A DNA stretch of 64,000 nucleotides from Stutzerimonas stutzeri (GTDB lineage Bacteria > Pseudomonadota > Gammaproteobacteria > Pseudomonadales > Pseudomonadaceae): NCBI GenBank assembly GCA_002387205.1, contig DGLA01000010.1, positions 186,438 through 250,437 of the forward strand. Direction: 5' to 3'. Positions 17,107 to 25,982 of this stretch are shown here, piece after piece. Below the pieces are notes generated by a model. The model worked only from the letters and a program-made list of their open reading frames with translations. It ran no database searches and was not told the DNA's origin. A program made the position numbers and the translations under genes. Numbering within the stretch: the stretch's first letter is position 1; the number at the start of each line of letters is the position of its first letter.

Positions 17107-18579
17107 ATGAAAGCTGCGTCGTGCCTTTGTTTCGCCCGGATATTCCTTGCCTTGGCGTCCACCCTGCTGGTGGGCTGCGCGAGCGTAACAGCGGTCCAGT
17201 TGCCGTCCATTGATCCATCCGCAGCGCTGGCGTCCTATCAAGCACAGGTTGACGACCAATCTGCTCTGAGCGAATCACAGACGCCCGTTCGCTGGTGGGA
17301 GTTGTTCAATGACTCCACGCTATCGGCACTCGAGTCGGAGCTTGGCCAGAGCCTGGATATCCAGACGGCTGCGCTGCGTGTCGAGGAAAGCCGTGCTCAG
17401 CTGGGGTTGGCCGATGCGCCCCGTTATCCGACGCTGGCCCTAGCCGGCAGCTACTCACGCTCGGCAATCAGTGAGAATTCGCCGTCGCATCGATTGGGGG
17501 CACCTACAAACGGTCAGGACATGTGGTCGTTGGGCCTGCAAGCGGGCTGGGAACTCGACCTTTGGGGTTATCTTCGCCACACGCAAGCATCTGCGCAGGC
17601 CAGGTTGGACGCGGCTTATTACGGGCAGGATGCCGTCATTACCTCGGTCTCGGCGGACGTAGCGCGCAACTATCTGTTGCTACGCGGTGTGCAGGCGCAG
17701 GCCTCGTTGGTGGAAAAGAACCTTCGGATCGGACGAGACCTGGTTCGCATGGCCGAAAGCCGTGAGCGCAATGGAGCCGCCACGCGTTTCGATGCTGCCT
17801 CGGCGCGTGCCGATGCCGCCGGACTCGAAGCCCGCTTAACCCAGCTGAATCACCAGCGAGATACGCTGATGAACGCGCTGGCGCTACTGCTTGGCAAACC
17901 CCCGCGCGAACTGGATGAACGTCTCACCTTTGCCGAACTACCCTCAATGCCGTCACGCCTGCCTATCGGGGTGCCTTCCGAACTGGCTCGTAATCGGCCA
18001 GATATCCTGCAGGCAGAAGCTGGGCTGCGAGCAGCAGTGGCGGATATCGACGCGGCAAAAGCCGATTTCTACCCACGTATCGGTCTCACCGGCACACTCG
18101 GCGCGCAGGCGTTCGACCTCTCTGATCTGGGAAGCTGGGGATCCAGGCACTATTCGGTAGGCCCCACACTTTACTTGCCGATCTTCGATGGTGGGCGGCT
18201 CCATAGCCAGCTGGCCTTGAGTGAAACCCGCCATCGTCTGGCTGGTATCGCCTATCAGCGAGTGGTGCTGCGAGCCTGGCACGAGGTGGACAATGCCCTC
18301 GGCGCTTATGCCAGCGAACTGGAGCGGCACGAGCAGCTGCAGCTTGCGTTGAAACAAAGCGAAATAGCCCTGCGCGTAGCACAACGCTCATACCAGGAAG
18401 GCTCCGCAGATTTCACGGCCGTACTGGTTGCTCGTCGTAGCCTGCTCGCCAATCAAGCCGAACTAAGCGACTGCGCGACTGCCTCCGCGCTCGCCGTTGT
18501 CTCGCTTTATAGAGCCTTGGGTGGCGGCTGGTCAGAACAATGGGCGGGCGAAGCAGCAACGATCGGGGCTTCTTCATGA
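17107..18579 (+). CDS. Outer-membrane efflux lipoprotein, NodT/OprM type
   Basis: 490 residues from ATG 17107. This start gives a lipoprotein signal peptide ending in LLVGC (cysteine near residue 25), which is better than a longer frame from 17038. Two repeated OEP domains are visible: WWELFNDSTLSALESELGQS at the first, RPDILQAEAGLRAAVADIDAAKA at the second, with periodic helices that build the TolC-like tunnel. It forms the outer-membrane exit of the tripartite pump encoded by the next two genes. Its stop overlaps the EmrB-like start by 4 bases. Confidence 0.9.
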   Translation: MKAASCLCFARIFLALASTLLVGCASVTAVQLPSIDPSAALASYQAQVDDQSALSESQTPVRWWELFNDSTLSALESELGQSLDIQTAALRVEESRAQLGLADAPRYPTLALAGSYSRSAISENSPSHRLGAPTNGQDMWSLGLQAGWELDLWGYLRHTQASAQARLDAAYYGQDAVITSVSADVARNYLLLRGVQAQASLVEKNLRIGRDLVRMAESRERNGAATRFDAASARADAAGLEARLTQLNHQRDTLMNALALLLGKPPRELDERLTFAELPSMPSRLPIGVPSELARNRPDILQAEAGLRAAVADIDAAKADFYPRIGLTGTLGAQAFDLSDLGSWGSRHYSVGPTLYLPIFDGGRLHSQLALSETRHRLAGIAYQRVVLRAWHEVDNALGAYASELERHEQLQLALKQSEIALRVAQRSYQEGSADFTAVLVARRSLLANQAELSDCATASALAVVSLYRALGGGWSEQWAGEAATIGASS

Positions 18580-20141
18580 GCACTGCCGCACCCGCCTCGC
18601 CGCAACAGCCTGTGCTCACAATGCGTCTCGCCGTCGGTCTATTGGGGGTGCTGCTGGCAGCGATGGTGGCGGGGCTGAGTGGCCGCGTCCCAGCTTTGGT
18701 GCTCGTCGACCTACAAGGCGCGCTAGGGTTTGCCAAAGATGATGCATCCTGGCTCACGACCGCCTATTCGGCAGGCGAGCTGGCGGCGATGCCGTTTGCC
18801 GCGTGGTTCGCGATCACGTTCTCGATGCGACGCTTCCACATGACGATGCTCGCCGCAGCGCTGTTGCTGGCTGCTGCCCTGCCGTTCGTTCGCGATCTAA
18901 ATGTGCTAATTGCCTTGCGCCTTCTTCACGGTATCTGTGCCGGTTCGCTGGTTCCGGTTCTCATGATGGCCGCTCTGCGGTTTCTGCCTACATCCATCCG
19001 ATTGCACGGTCTGGCGTTATTCGCCATGACAGCCACGCTCTCGCCTAACGTCGCCCTAGGGCTTGCGGCTCTGAGCGTGGATCATTTAGATGATTGGCGT
19101 TGGGCCTACTGGCACATGCTGCCGCTGGGGCTGATTGCGATGGGGATGGTCGGCTGGGGAATTCCCAAGATGCCCCCAGCGCTGCCGCGTCTGAAGCAAG
19201 CAGATTGGTTCGGCTTGTTGCTGGGGGTGCCTGGGTTGATGCTTTTGGTGGTTGGCATCGATCAGGGGGTGCGCTTGGACTGGTTTCAGTCACCAATAAT
19301 CGTTGCCGCCCTTGGCACGGGCGCGATCCTAACCAGCCTGTTTTTGATCAGCGAATGGCTTCATCCGGCTCCGTTCGTGGGGTTGGCACTTTTGAACCGG
19401 CGCAACATCTGGCTAGGCTTCATCTCGCTCGCCGGATTGCTGGTCGTCATGTCCTCAGCCGTGAATCTTCCAACCAACACATTGGGTAGTCTTCATAACT
19501 TCCGGCTTGAGCAAAGCGCAGGACTCGGGCTATCAGTAGGGTTGCCGCAACTGGTGCTTGGGTCTTGTGTAGCGTTATTGCTGTATCAGCGATGGGTCGA
19601 TGCCCGCCACGTCTTTGCCGCCGGGCTGGCCTGCATGTCAGCGGCGTGCTGGCTGGCTTCGGCCATTACGGATGAATGGATGGTGCGACAGTTTCTATGG
19701 CCGACTCTTCTTCACGTAATTGGGCAACCGATGGCGATGGTTTCCCTGCTATTTCTGGTTGTAAGCACGGTGCAGCCGATCGAGGGGCCGTTCCTTGCAG
19801 GATTGGTCAACATCGTGCGGGTACTCAGCACAGTCGTGGCCGGCGCGCTCGTTGGTCAGTTGAGCACAGTTCGAGGCCGCTTCCATTTCGAATCACTGCG
19901 GGATCAGGCGGGCAACCTGCTTCCGCATTGGGCTGGATTTGACTTTCCTCCAGGCGCCTTGATCGAGCAGGTTGCCAACCAGGCGAGTGTTCTTGCTACC
20001 GCCGACGTTTATCGGGCAATTGGCCTGTTGGCGTTCTTGCTGATTCCACTCGTCCTGAGATTTCAATACATCCCGGCACCGGTGGTGCCCCGAAATTTCC
20101 CTTCCGCCCCAGCCACCGTTCCGGCTGGAGCGGCCTCTTGA
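18576..20141 (+). CDS. EmrB-like MFS efflux pump, inner membrane
   Basis: 521 residues from ATG 18576, overlapping the upstream stop (ATGA). The DHA2 features are LGFAKDDASWLTTAYSAGEL in TM1-2, LRLLHGICAGSLVPVLMM and about 14 hydrophobic segments. The C-terminal soluble segment after TM13 is polar (STVRGRFHFESL). It should export a drug or organic acid together with the HlyD-type protein and the outer-membrane factor. The TM1 aspartate typical of the family is within DDASW. It is more divergent than standard EmrB. Confidence 0.87.
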   Translation: MSTAAPASPQQPVLTMRLAVGLLGVLLAAMVAGLSGRVPALVLVDLQGALGFAKDDASWLTTAYSAGELAAMPFAAWFAITFSMRRFHMTMLAAALLLAAALPFVRDLNVLIALRLLHGICAGSLVPVLMMAALRFLPTSIRLHGLALFAMTATLSPNVALGLAALSVDHLDDWRWAYWHMLPLGLIAMGMVGWGIPKMPPALPRLKQADWFGLLLGVPGLMLLVVGIDQGVRLDWFQSPIIVAALGTGAILTSLFLISEWLHPAPFVGLALLNRRNIWLGFISLAGLLVVMSSAVNLPTNTLGSLHNFRLEQSAGLGLSVGLPQLVLGSCVALLLYQRWVDARHVFAAGLACMSAACWLASAITDEWMVRQFLWPTLLHVIGQPMAMVSLLFLVVSTVQPIEGPFLAGLVNIVRVLSTVVAGALVGQLSTVRGRFHFESLRDQAGNLLPHWAGFDFPPGALIEQVANQASVLATADVYRAIGLLAFLLIPLVLRFQYIPAPVVPRNFPSAPATVPAGAAS

Positions 20142-20161
20142 GTTGAGCTAGTACGAATTCC

Positions 20162-21205
20162 ATGGTCAATAAACTGCGCTACCAAATCGTAATCGGAGCG
20201 ATCGCTGCCGCAACCGTCGCGGGGGCAATTTTCATCCTCAATCGTCCCGAAGCACAGTCATCCGTGCAGAGCACCGATGATGCTTATGTGCGTGCCGACC
20301 TGACGGTGATCGCACCTCAGGTTTCAGGCGTCATCATGGCGGTAACGGTAGATGACAACCAGCAGGTGCAAGCCGGCGATCCGCTGTTGCGCATCGACGA
20401 CAGAGCGCTGCGCATTGCACTGGTCGCTGCATCGGCCACGATCGCCGGGCTCCAAGCGCAACTGGAACTTCAACAAAGCCTGATTGAGCAGGCACGCGCG
20501 GTAGTGGCTGCATCCAGCGCCAAGCTCAAGCTTGCCGAAAGAAATCTTACACGCTCGGCAAACCTGGCCCGTGATGGATCGGGGACAGTGCAAGCGCTGG
20601 AGCGGGCCGAGGCGGAATGGGCAACACAACATGCGGCCTATGAACGTGATCGCGCTGGGCTGCGTTCGGCCGAGCAACGGACAGCGATCCTGCAAGCCGA
20701 CCTGGAGAAAGCCATGACTGACAAGGCGGACGCCAGCTTGATGTTGTCCTACACCAATATCACAGCACCGGTCGCAGGCGTCGTCGCACAGCGCCATGCC
20801 CGGGTAGGCGGCTATGCGCGCCAAGGCGAGCCGTTACTGACCTTGGTCCCCCTGGATGACATTTACATCGAGGCCAATTTCCGTGAGACCCAGTTAGCCA
20901 ACGTGGATGTCGGCCAGCCGGTTGATATCGAGATAGACGCGCTACCGGGCGTTCAGCTTAAAGGGCATGTCGAAAGTCTAGGTGCGGCAAGCGGCGCGAG
21001 TTTCTCGCTGGTGCCGCCGCACAACGCAACAGGAAACTTCACAAAAATCGTGCAGCGACTGCCAGTGCGAATCCAGGTGGACTCAGGGCAACAGCAGGCT
21101 CGGCGGCTTCGTGTGGGCATGTCTGTGAGGCCAAGCGTCCACACCAATGCTGCTTCGGCTCAAGAACCTACGCCTGCCACTGCGGCAGTGCAGGCCGAGT
21201 CCTAA
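20162..21205 (+). CDS. EmrA-like membrane fusion protein, HlyD family
   Basis: 347 residues. One N-terminal membrane anchor (about residues 8-27) is followed by the first lipoyl half (STDDAYVRADLTVIAPQVSG), a long alpha-hairpin (residues about 90-185) and the second lipoyl half (YTNITAPVAGVVAQRHARVGGY), then a beta-barrel. It bridges the MFS pump and the outer-membrane factor. It starts 20 bases after the pump gene. The order OMF-MFS-MFP is unusual against the common MFP-MFS-OMF. Confidence 0.9.
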   Translation: MVNKLRYQIVIGAIAAATVAGAIFILNRPEAQSSVQSTDDAYVRADLTVIAPQVSGVIMAVTVDDNQQVQAGDPLLRIDDRALRIALVAASATIAGLQAQLELQQSLIEQARAVVAASSAKLKLAERNLTRSANLARDGSGTVQALERAEAEWATQHAAYERDRAGLRSAEQRTAILQADLEKAMTDKADASLMLSYTNITAPVAGVVAQRHARVGGYARQGEPLLTLVPLDDIYIEANFRETQLANVDVGQPVDIEIDALPGVQLKGHVESLGAASGASFSLVPPHNATGNFTKIVQRLPVRIQVDSGQQQARRLRVGMSVRPSVHTNAASAQEPTPATAAVQAES

Positions 21206-21234
21206 TAGATCCCGTCGCCATTGTGAGGCTCGTC

Positions 21235-21555
21235 ATGAACGGCTATCAGATAACGTTTTTTACCCAGCAGGATCGCTTGATCGGCAATCTTCCCGCCGGG
21301 CAGTGGCTGTTGGAGGAGGCTCGGCGCTTAGGGTTGCGCGGTGCCACTTTAAGCGGTGCCGTGGAGGGACTGGGTCACGACGGCGTCATCCACGCAATCA
21401 ACCTGTTTGATCTTTCGGACCAACCCGTCCAAGTGACATTGGTCGTTACCGAAGCGGAAGCGGAAATGTTCTTCGAGCATCTAACCCAACAGCGCGTGCA
21501 TGTGTTCTATGTAAAGGTAGCGGCAGAGTTCGGAACGCTGGGCGAAAGTGGCTGA
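21235..21555 (+). CDS. DUF190-family small protein
   Basis: 106 residues from ATG 21235, preceded by GAGG at suitable spacing. The pattern MNGYQITFFTQQDR, then LLEEARRLGLRGATLSGAVEGLG and IINLFDLSDQPVQVTLVVTEAEAE-like blocks, is that of DUF190, whose fold is PII-like. Family knowledge: DUF190 genes often sit beside crcB fluoride exporters. No crcB is present here. A decayed IS66 piece begins immediately downstream and may have removed the neighbour. Confidence 0.82.
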   Translation: MNGYQITFFTQQDRLIGNLPAGQWLLEEARRLGLRGATLSGAVEGLGHDGVIHAINLFDLSDQPVQVTLVVTEAEAEMFFEHLTQQRVHVFYVKVAAEFGTLGESG

Positions 21556-21975
21556 GCTTGTGGTTGCCCAACGCAGTATGCCCACGCTCGCTCAACTCAA
21601 AGCCTGGTTGGACAAGACCCAACCGCAGGTTGCCGGACAGACCGCGCTGGCAAAGCGGTGAACTAGCTGGCGAGTACTGGAACAAACTCGCACGCTACGT
21701 CGAGGGGCGACACTTGCCTATCGACAACAACCGTGCCGAGATACGCCATCGACCAATTCGTCATCGGGCGCAAGAACTGGCTGTTCAGCGACACGCCCAA
21801 GGGCGCCACCGCCAGCGCACAGATCCAAAGCCTGATCGAAACCGCCAAGGCCAACGGCTAAGAACCCTATGCTTGGCTAAGGCATGTGCTTGACCATTGT
21901 CTACAGCAAAAAGCGTGGAAGAGTACGAACCACTGCTGCCATGGAACTGCTCGCCGCCAAACCATGTTGAGCGTT
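21556..21975 (+). pseudogene. Decayed C-terminal end of an IS66-family transposase
   Basis: Translation in three frames gives consecutive pieces of IS66 TnpC: MPTLAQLKAWLDKTQPQV and a stop, then YWNKLARYVEGRHLPIDNN, then FVIGRKNWLFSDTPKGATAS, a stop, EPYAWLRHVL and EYEPLLPWNCSP. At least two frameshifts and two in-frame stops are needed, so the gene is dead. No N-terminal part, tnpA or tnpB is present. The region to 22325 has further short transposon-like debris I cannot name. Confidence 0.8.
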
Positions 21976-22325
21976 GAACCCCCGTCTTTAACAGGTGGGG
22001 TTTATGGAGCGGTTACCGAACAGGTGGTCGCACTGATCGACTCCCTACAGGCCGGCAAATACACCCTGTTCAACCGGACCACCGGCTCCTGCGCGTGCCT
22101 CCGGCCAACTGTTCTTTGAGGACCAGCGCACCGACGGCCTGTCGCACCATGCGCTATCGCCAGCCTTGGCGGTAGAAACGGCTCGGTCACGGCCAGCCGA
22201 TAGCACCAGCCTGTTCTATCTCCGCGATAAAACGCTTGCGACGGATCGCTTGCATTTGCCTAGTCCACGAAGCGGAAAAGAGCGTAAAGCAAGCCGGTAT
22301 TCCAGCACGACTATCCTTCTTCTGC
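21976..22325. other. Gene-free boundary DNA after the IS66 remnant
   Basis: No credible coding sequence. The first 50 bases look like the end of an IS66-type element, and the rest is unrecognised. Base composition changes here from GC-rich to the AT-richer catabolic island, so this is a probable insertion boundary. Confidence 0.35.
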
Positions 22326-22946
22326 TTACTTGGGGCGGTAGATCCTGAAAAGCTGCTCCGCGCCAATTTCGAAGTAATCGGCTGGACCGCCACCTCTCAT
22401 TATGGTTTGAGAAGAAGCTGTGTCATACACACCATCAACGATCAGGTCTTGGTAAATGTGAACCCCAACGACTTCGCCAAACACCATCCAGGTGTCTACC
22501 AGACAGTTATCGACCCCCTTTAACTGCACTACCTGTGTCAAGCGGCACTCAAAAGAAACCGGACTTTCTTTGACTCTCGGGACAGAAATCAGCTTGGACT
22601 TCACCGGAGTGACACCTGCGAGCTCAAACTCATTTATCTCAGGCGCTGTCGCCTCGCTACTTATATTTACCGCTTCAGCAAGACTCCGTGTCGCAAGATT
22701 CCATCCGAACTCGCCAGTCTCCTGTATATTTCGCAAGGTGTCCTTAAAGCCGACGCTGGAAAATCCGACAATCGGCGGGTGATAGTTAAACGCATTAAAA
22801 AAGCTATAAGGCGCAAGATTTAAATGCCCCTCAACGCTTTGCGAAGAAATCCAGCCAATCGGCCGTGGCGCGACTAACGCATTAAACGGATTATGCCGCA
22901 GCCCATGCCCTTTGGCTGGTTCGTAGAAATGAATGTTCTCCATCAT
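22326..22946 (-). CDS. Flavin reductase-like protein (FMN-binding split barrel)
   Basis: 206 residues. The motif NALVAPRPIGWISS and LAPYSFFNAFNYHPPIVGFSS are signatures of the flavin-reductase-like FMN-binding domain. RDTLRNI-like DTLRNIQETGEFGWNLAT follows. It belongs to the group that binds FMN and may reduce it for monooxygenases. It lies 187 bases downstream of dctM on the same strand and shares the AT-rich composition of the TRAP/CoA-transferase island, so it may serve the same pathway. Whether it is co-transcribed is unclear. Confidence 0.82.
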   Translation of the reverse strand: MMENIHFYEPAKGHGLRHNPFNALVAPRPIGWISSQSVEGHLNLAPYSFFNAFNYHPPIVGFSSVGFKDTLRNIQETGEFGWNLATRSLAEAVNISSEATAPEINEFELAGVTPVKSKLISVPRVKESPVSFECRLTQVVQLKGVDNCLVDTWMVFGEVVGVHIYQDLIVDGVYDTASSQTIMRGGGPADYFEIGAEQLFRIYRPK

Positions 22947-23133
22947 ACAACCTCAGTGAACCTAATCTGTCTTAGACAATGCTTCGCCAGATACCCGCAG
23001 CGAAGTATACCAATTCCTTTTCACCTAAAACGCTGAATAAAAGCCAGCCGTATACATATGTTTATTGATACGCTAGGGAGCTTGCCTTTATAGACACCAG
23101 GCTACTACCAAACATTGAAGAATCCGACACAAA

Positions 23134-24441
23134 CTAATACATCAAGGACGGCAGAAATAGGGATAGTTGCGGGAAGAACATTAGCAGCGCCAACACTACA
23201 GCCTCAGCCGCCAAAAACCATAACGTCCCTCTAACTATAGTCGCGAAAGGTACTGCGTCCCCTACCCCCGCACTCACCACGAACAGATTCAACCCAATGG
23301 GCGGCGTCAATAATCCGATTTCGATAAACTTGACAACCAATACCCCGAACCATATCACGTTGATGTCAAAGGCTATTACAAATGGTGCAAGCACGGGGAG
23401 AGTCACGAGCATGAGCCCAATCGGATCGAGAAACATACCAAGGACTATATAGAAAATCGTAACAAATATGAGGAATACCCAAAGCGCTAGAGCATAATTT
23501 TCTACCCAGAGCCCGATAGTCATGGGGATCTGGCTCAGCGTCAGCATACGACTAAACAAAACAGCGCCAAGTGCGATGAGAAAAATGGTAGCCGAGCTTT
23601 TAACGGTCTCGGCGATGGCGTCCTTCATAGCAGCTAAGGTAAATGTTCGCTGAGCTACTGACGCCAGTATCGCGATGAACGCGCCGAATGCGCCGGCCTC
23701 TGTTGCAGTTACGGTTCCCGTATACAAACCCCCGACAACTACCGCGACGATAAATGGCAACGGCCAAGATTTAAGCAAAAGCCTGACCTTTTCCGAACGG
23801 CTATATTCTTCGTCGGTGGCTGGGGCCAGGCCAGGGTTGCATTTGACACGTATGACAATCAGTGCTGAATACATGACCATAGTCAGCAGCCCGGGGATTA
23901 TCCCAGCTAACAGCAACTGTCCAACTGACGCTTCCATGAACACTGCATACAGCACGAAAGGGATACTTGGAGGTATAAATGCACCTAGCGTGCCGGACGC
24001 AGCGACAACGCCAGTTGCAAGCCCCGGGTCATACTTGGCACGTAACATTTCTGGAACCGCGATCCTTGACATGGCCCCAGCCATAGCTACGCTGGAGCCG
24101 CTCGCCGCAGCGAAACCAGCGCTTGAAACGTTAGTTGCTATGGCTAGCCCGCCTGGCAAAAACCCAAGACATGCGCGCCCGGCATCATAAAGAGTCCGTG
24201 TAAGACCGGTATGAAATGCAATTGAGCCCATCAGTATGAACATCGGGATCGCGGTCAACGACCAGTGAGCGATAAAATCAAACGTGGTCGAGCCCATCAA
24301 TGAGAATGCTGCGTTCGACCCTCGTAAAATAAAGATACCGGTGAAGGCAGAAACTCCGAGGGACACCCCGATTGGCAGTCTCAAAGAGAGCAGTGCAGCG
24401 AGCAATAAAATACAGGACAGCCCAATTTGTATAGAGGTCAT
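23134..24441 (-). CDS. dctM: TRAP transporter large permease (DctM-like)
   Basis: 435 residues with 12 or more hydrophobic helices. Family signatures are PIGVSLGVSAFTGIF, FILMGSIAFHTGLTRTLYD and the long IPPSIPFVLYAVFMEASVGQ stretch. The C-terminus includes FLDPIGLMLVTLPVLAPF and TPPIGLNLFVVSAG, both hallmark DctM sequences. It is the ion-coupled channel subunit that imports an organic acid delivered by the periplasmic DctP. It starts three bases after the DctQ stop. The substrate is probably a carboxylate that the neighbouring CoA-transferase activates. Confidence 0.92.
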   Translation of the reverse strand: MTSIQIGLSCILLLAALLSLRLPIGVSLGVSAFTGIFILRGSNAAFSLMGSTTFDFIAHWSLTAIPMFILMGSIAFHTGLTRTLYDAGRACLGFLPGGLAIATNVSSAGFAAASGSSVAMAGAMSRIAVPEMLRAKYDPGLATGVVAASGTLGAFIPPSIPFVLYAVFMEASVGQLLLAGIIPGLLTMVMYSALIVIRVKCNPGLAPATDEEYSRSEKVRLLLKSWPLPFIVAVVVGGLYTGTVTATEAGAFGAFIAILASVAQRTFTLAAMKDAIAETVKSSATIFLIALGAVLFSRMLTLSQIPMTIGLWVENYALALWVFLIFVTIFYIVLGMFLDPIGLMLVTLPVLAPFVIAFDINVIWFGVLVVKFIEIGLLTPPIGLNLFVVSAGVGDAVPFATIVRGTLWFLAAEAVVLALLMFFPQLSLFLPSLMY

Positions 24442-24444
24442 GAG

Positions 24445-24948
24445 TCAACCATCCTTTTTATTATTCGCTGCCCAAGGGGCATAATAATGAACCAAGACTA
24501 TGATAGCGGCTATGGCGGCCAGGGTAATCGCGATAAGCGCCAGCCACCTGGCGGGCCAGATCGGGAGCTCAAACAATATGGCGTCGACCGTCTCATTTTT
24601 TTGCCAACTCCGGTCGGCTTGGCGGTAGAGACCGAAAGAGAAAATCCCAAAGTAACCTGCGATAACCAACCAGCCAAAAATATCCACCGCAGAGCGGAGC
24701 TTTCCTTTGAAAAACTGCGCAAATACGTCTACCCGTATATGGGCATCTCGCATTGTGCAGGAGAATATCCCGACGAATATGCATGCAACCATATAATAAT
24801 AGGTTACAACCTCCATGGTTCCGGGCAAGTGCTGCTTGAAGATGAGCCGCAAGAACACCTCTAAGGTTATGTGAACCATCATCATGACTACGAGCACACC
24901 CACCGCAACTGCAGCGGCGTCGCTCAGCCTCCAAAGGAACCTGAACAT
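24445..24948 (-). CDS. dctQ: TRAP transporter small permease (DctQ-like)
   Basis: 167 residues with four hydrophobic segments, beginning FRFLWRLSDAAAVAVGVLVV. The central VVTYYYMVACIFVGIFSCTMRDAHIRVDVF matches the DctQ family (short pieces YMVACIFVG and RDAHIRVDV). It assembles with DctM in the inner membrane. It lies between the quinone-oxidoreductase-like gene and dctM, so the permease genes are separated from dctP by two metabolic genes. Confidence 0.9.
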   Translation of the reverse strand: MFRFLWRLSDAAAVAVGVLVVMMMVHITLEVFLRLIFKQHLPGTMEVVTYYYMVACIFVGIFSCTMRDAHIRVDVFAQFFKGKLRSAVDIFGWLVIAGYFGIFSFGLYRQADRSWQKNETVDAILFELPIWPARWLALIAITLAAIAAIIVLVHYYAPWAANNKKDG

Positions 24949-24962
24949 AAAGAATCTCCTAC

Positions 24963-25961
24963 CTAATTTATTTTTATTGCTATCTTTCCAATGGCGCGGC
25001 GGTCGGCAATGCTTCCCAGAGCTGAAATTACCTCATCAAATTGATAGATTTGCGGCTCTGGAACTTCGATAGCTCCGTTACTGGCTTCAGTAAAGAGCCA
25101 ACTCATCAGTCCTTGCACCTGTCCTGCGAACTCATGACGCCGATCAGAAGCGCCCCAACCGATGTATTCTGAAAAGTTGACCCCAATAAGTGACAGATTT
25201 TTAAGGAGCAACAAGTTCGCTGGCACTTTGGGGATTGTGCCGCTTGCAAAGCCTAGACACAGAACGACGCCATCAACTGCTGTGCTGCGTATAAGTGTCT
25301 CGAACAGTTCTCCCCCAACGGGATCGAAGACTATGTCGACACCCCGACCTTCAGTTATGGCCTTCACCTTTGCCTTCAGGTCCTCCTGAAGATAGTTGAC
25401 GCCATAATCCGCTCCAGCAGCTATTGCGGCTCGTAACTTGTCTGCGCTGCTTGCAGCCGCGATGACCCGAGCGCCCTTCGTCTTGGCGACCCGGATCGCA
25501 GCACTGCCTAGCGCACCACCAGCACCGGTTACCAGGATCGTTTGGCCAGAGCCCAGTCGAGCCTTGGTCAGGGCAGTGGCGGCGGTGCCAAACGACAGAG
25601 GGATACCGACGGCTTTGGACAGCGGGAATCCATGCGGTATGTGATAGACGTTGGACGCATCCGCCACAGCCTCTTCTGCGAATGCACCACAGTCCAAGAT
25701 CGCCGCTACACGATCGCCCGGTTTCACATTGCCAACATCATTCGCACATTCAAGAACGACCCCCGCGACTTCTGTGCCGGGCACAAAAGGCAAAGCGAAT
25801 TTACGCTGGTACTGTCCAGCGACCATTAATGTGATCGCATAGCTTACGCTCGCATAATGAACACGAATTCTGACGAGCCCTTTTCCTAAACCTGGCGTTT
25901 CCACGTCCTTGAATACCAGACCTTGTGAGCCAGAAAAGCTTTCACATATCACTGCACGCAT
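24963..25961 (-). CDS. Quinone-oxidoreductase-like MDR dehydrogenase/reductase
   Basis: 332 residues of the zinc-free medium-chain reductase family. The N-terminal GroES-like domain has FVPGTEVAGVVLECANDVGNVKPGDRVAA in parts. The Rossmann loop is ILVTGAGGALGSAAIRVAKTKGA, and the family strand VDIVFDPVGGELFE is present. Known members use NADPH to reduce quinones or the C=C bond of enoyl-CoAs. Between a CoA-transferase and a TRAP transporter, an enoyl-CoA or enone reductase role is plausible. Confidence 0.87.
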   Translation of the reverse strand: MRAVICESFSGSQGLVFKDVETPGLGKGLVRIRVHYASVSYAITLMVAGQYQRKFALPFVPGTEVAGVVLECANDVGNVKPGDRVAAILDCGAFAEEAVADASNVYHIPHGFPLSKAVGIPLSFGTAATALTKARLGSGQTILVTGAGGALGSAAIRVAKTKGARVIAAASSADKLRAAIAAGADYGVNYLQEDLKAKVKAITEGRGVDIVFDPVGGELFETLIRSTAVDGVVLCLGFASGTIPKVPANLLLLKNLSLIGVNFSEYIGWGASDRRHEFAGQVQGLMSWLFTEASNGAIEVPEPQIYQFDEVISALGSIADRRAIGKIAIKIN

Positions 25962-25982
25962 CAGTGGGCTCCTAACGGTCGT

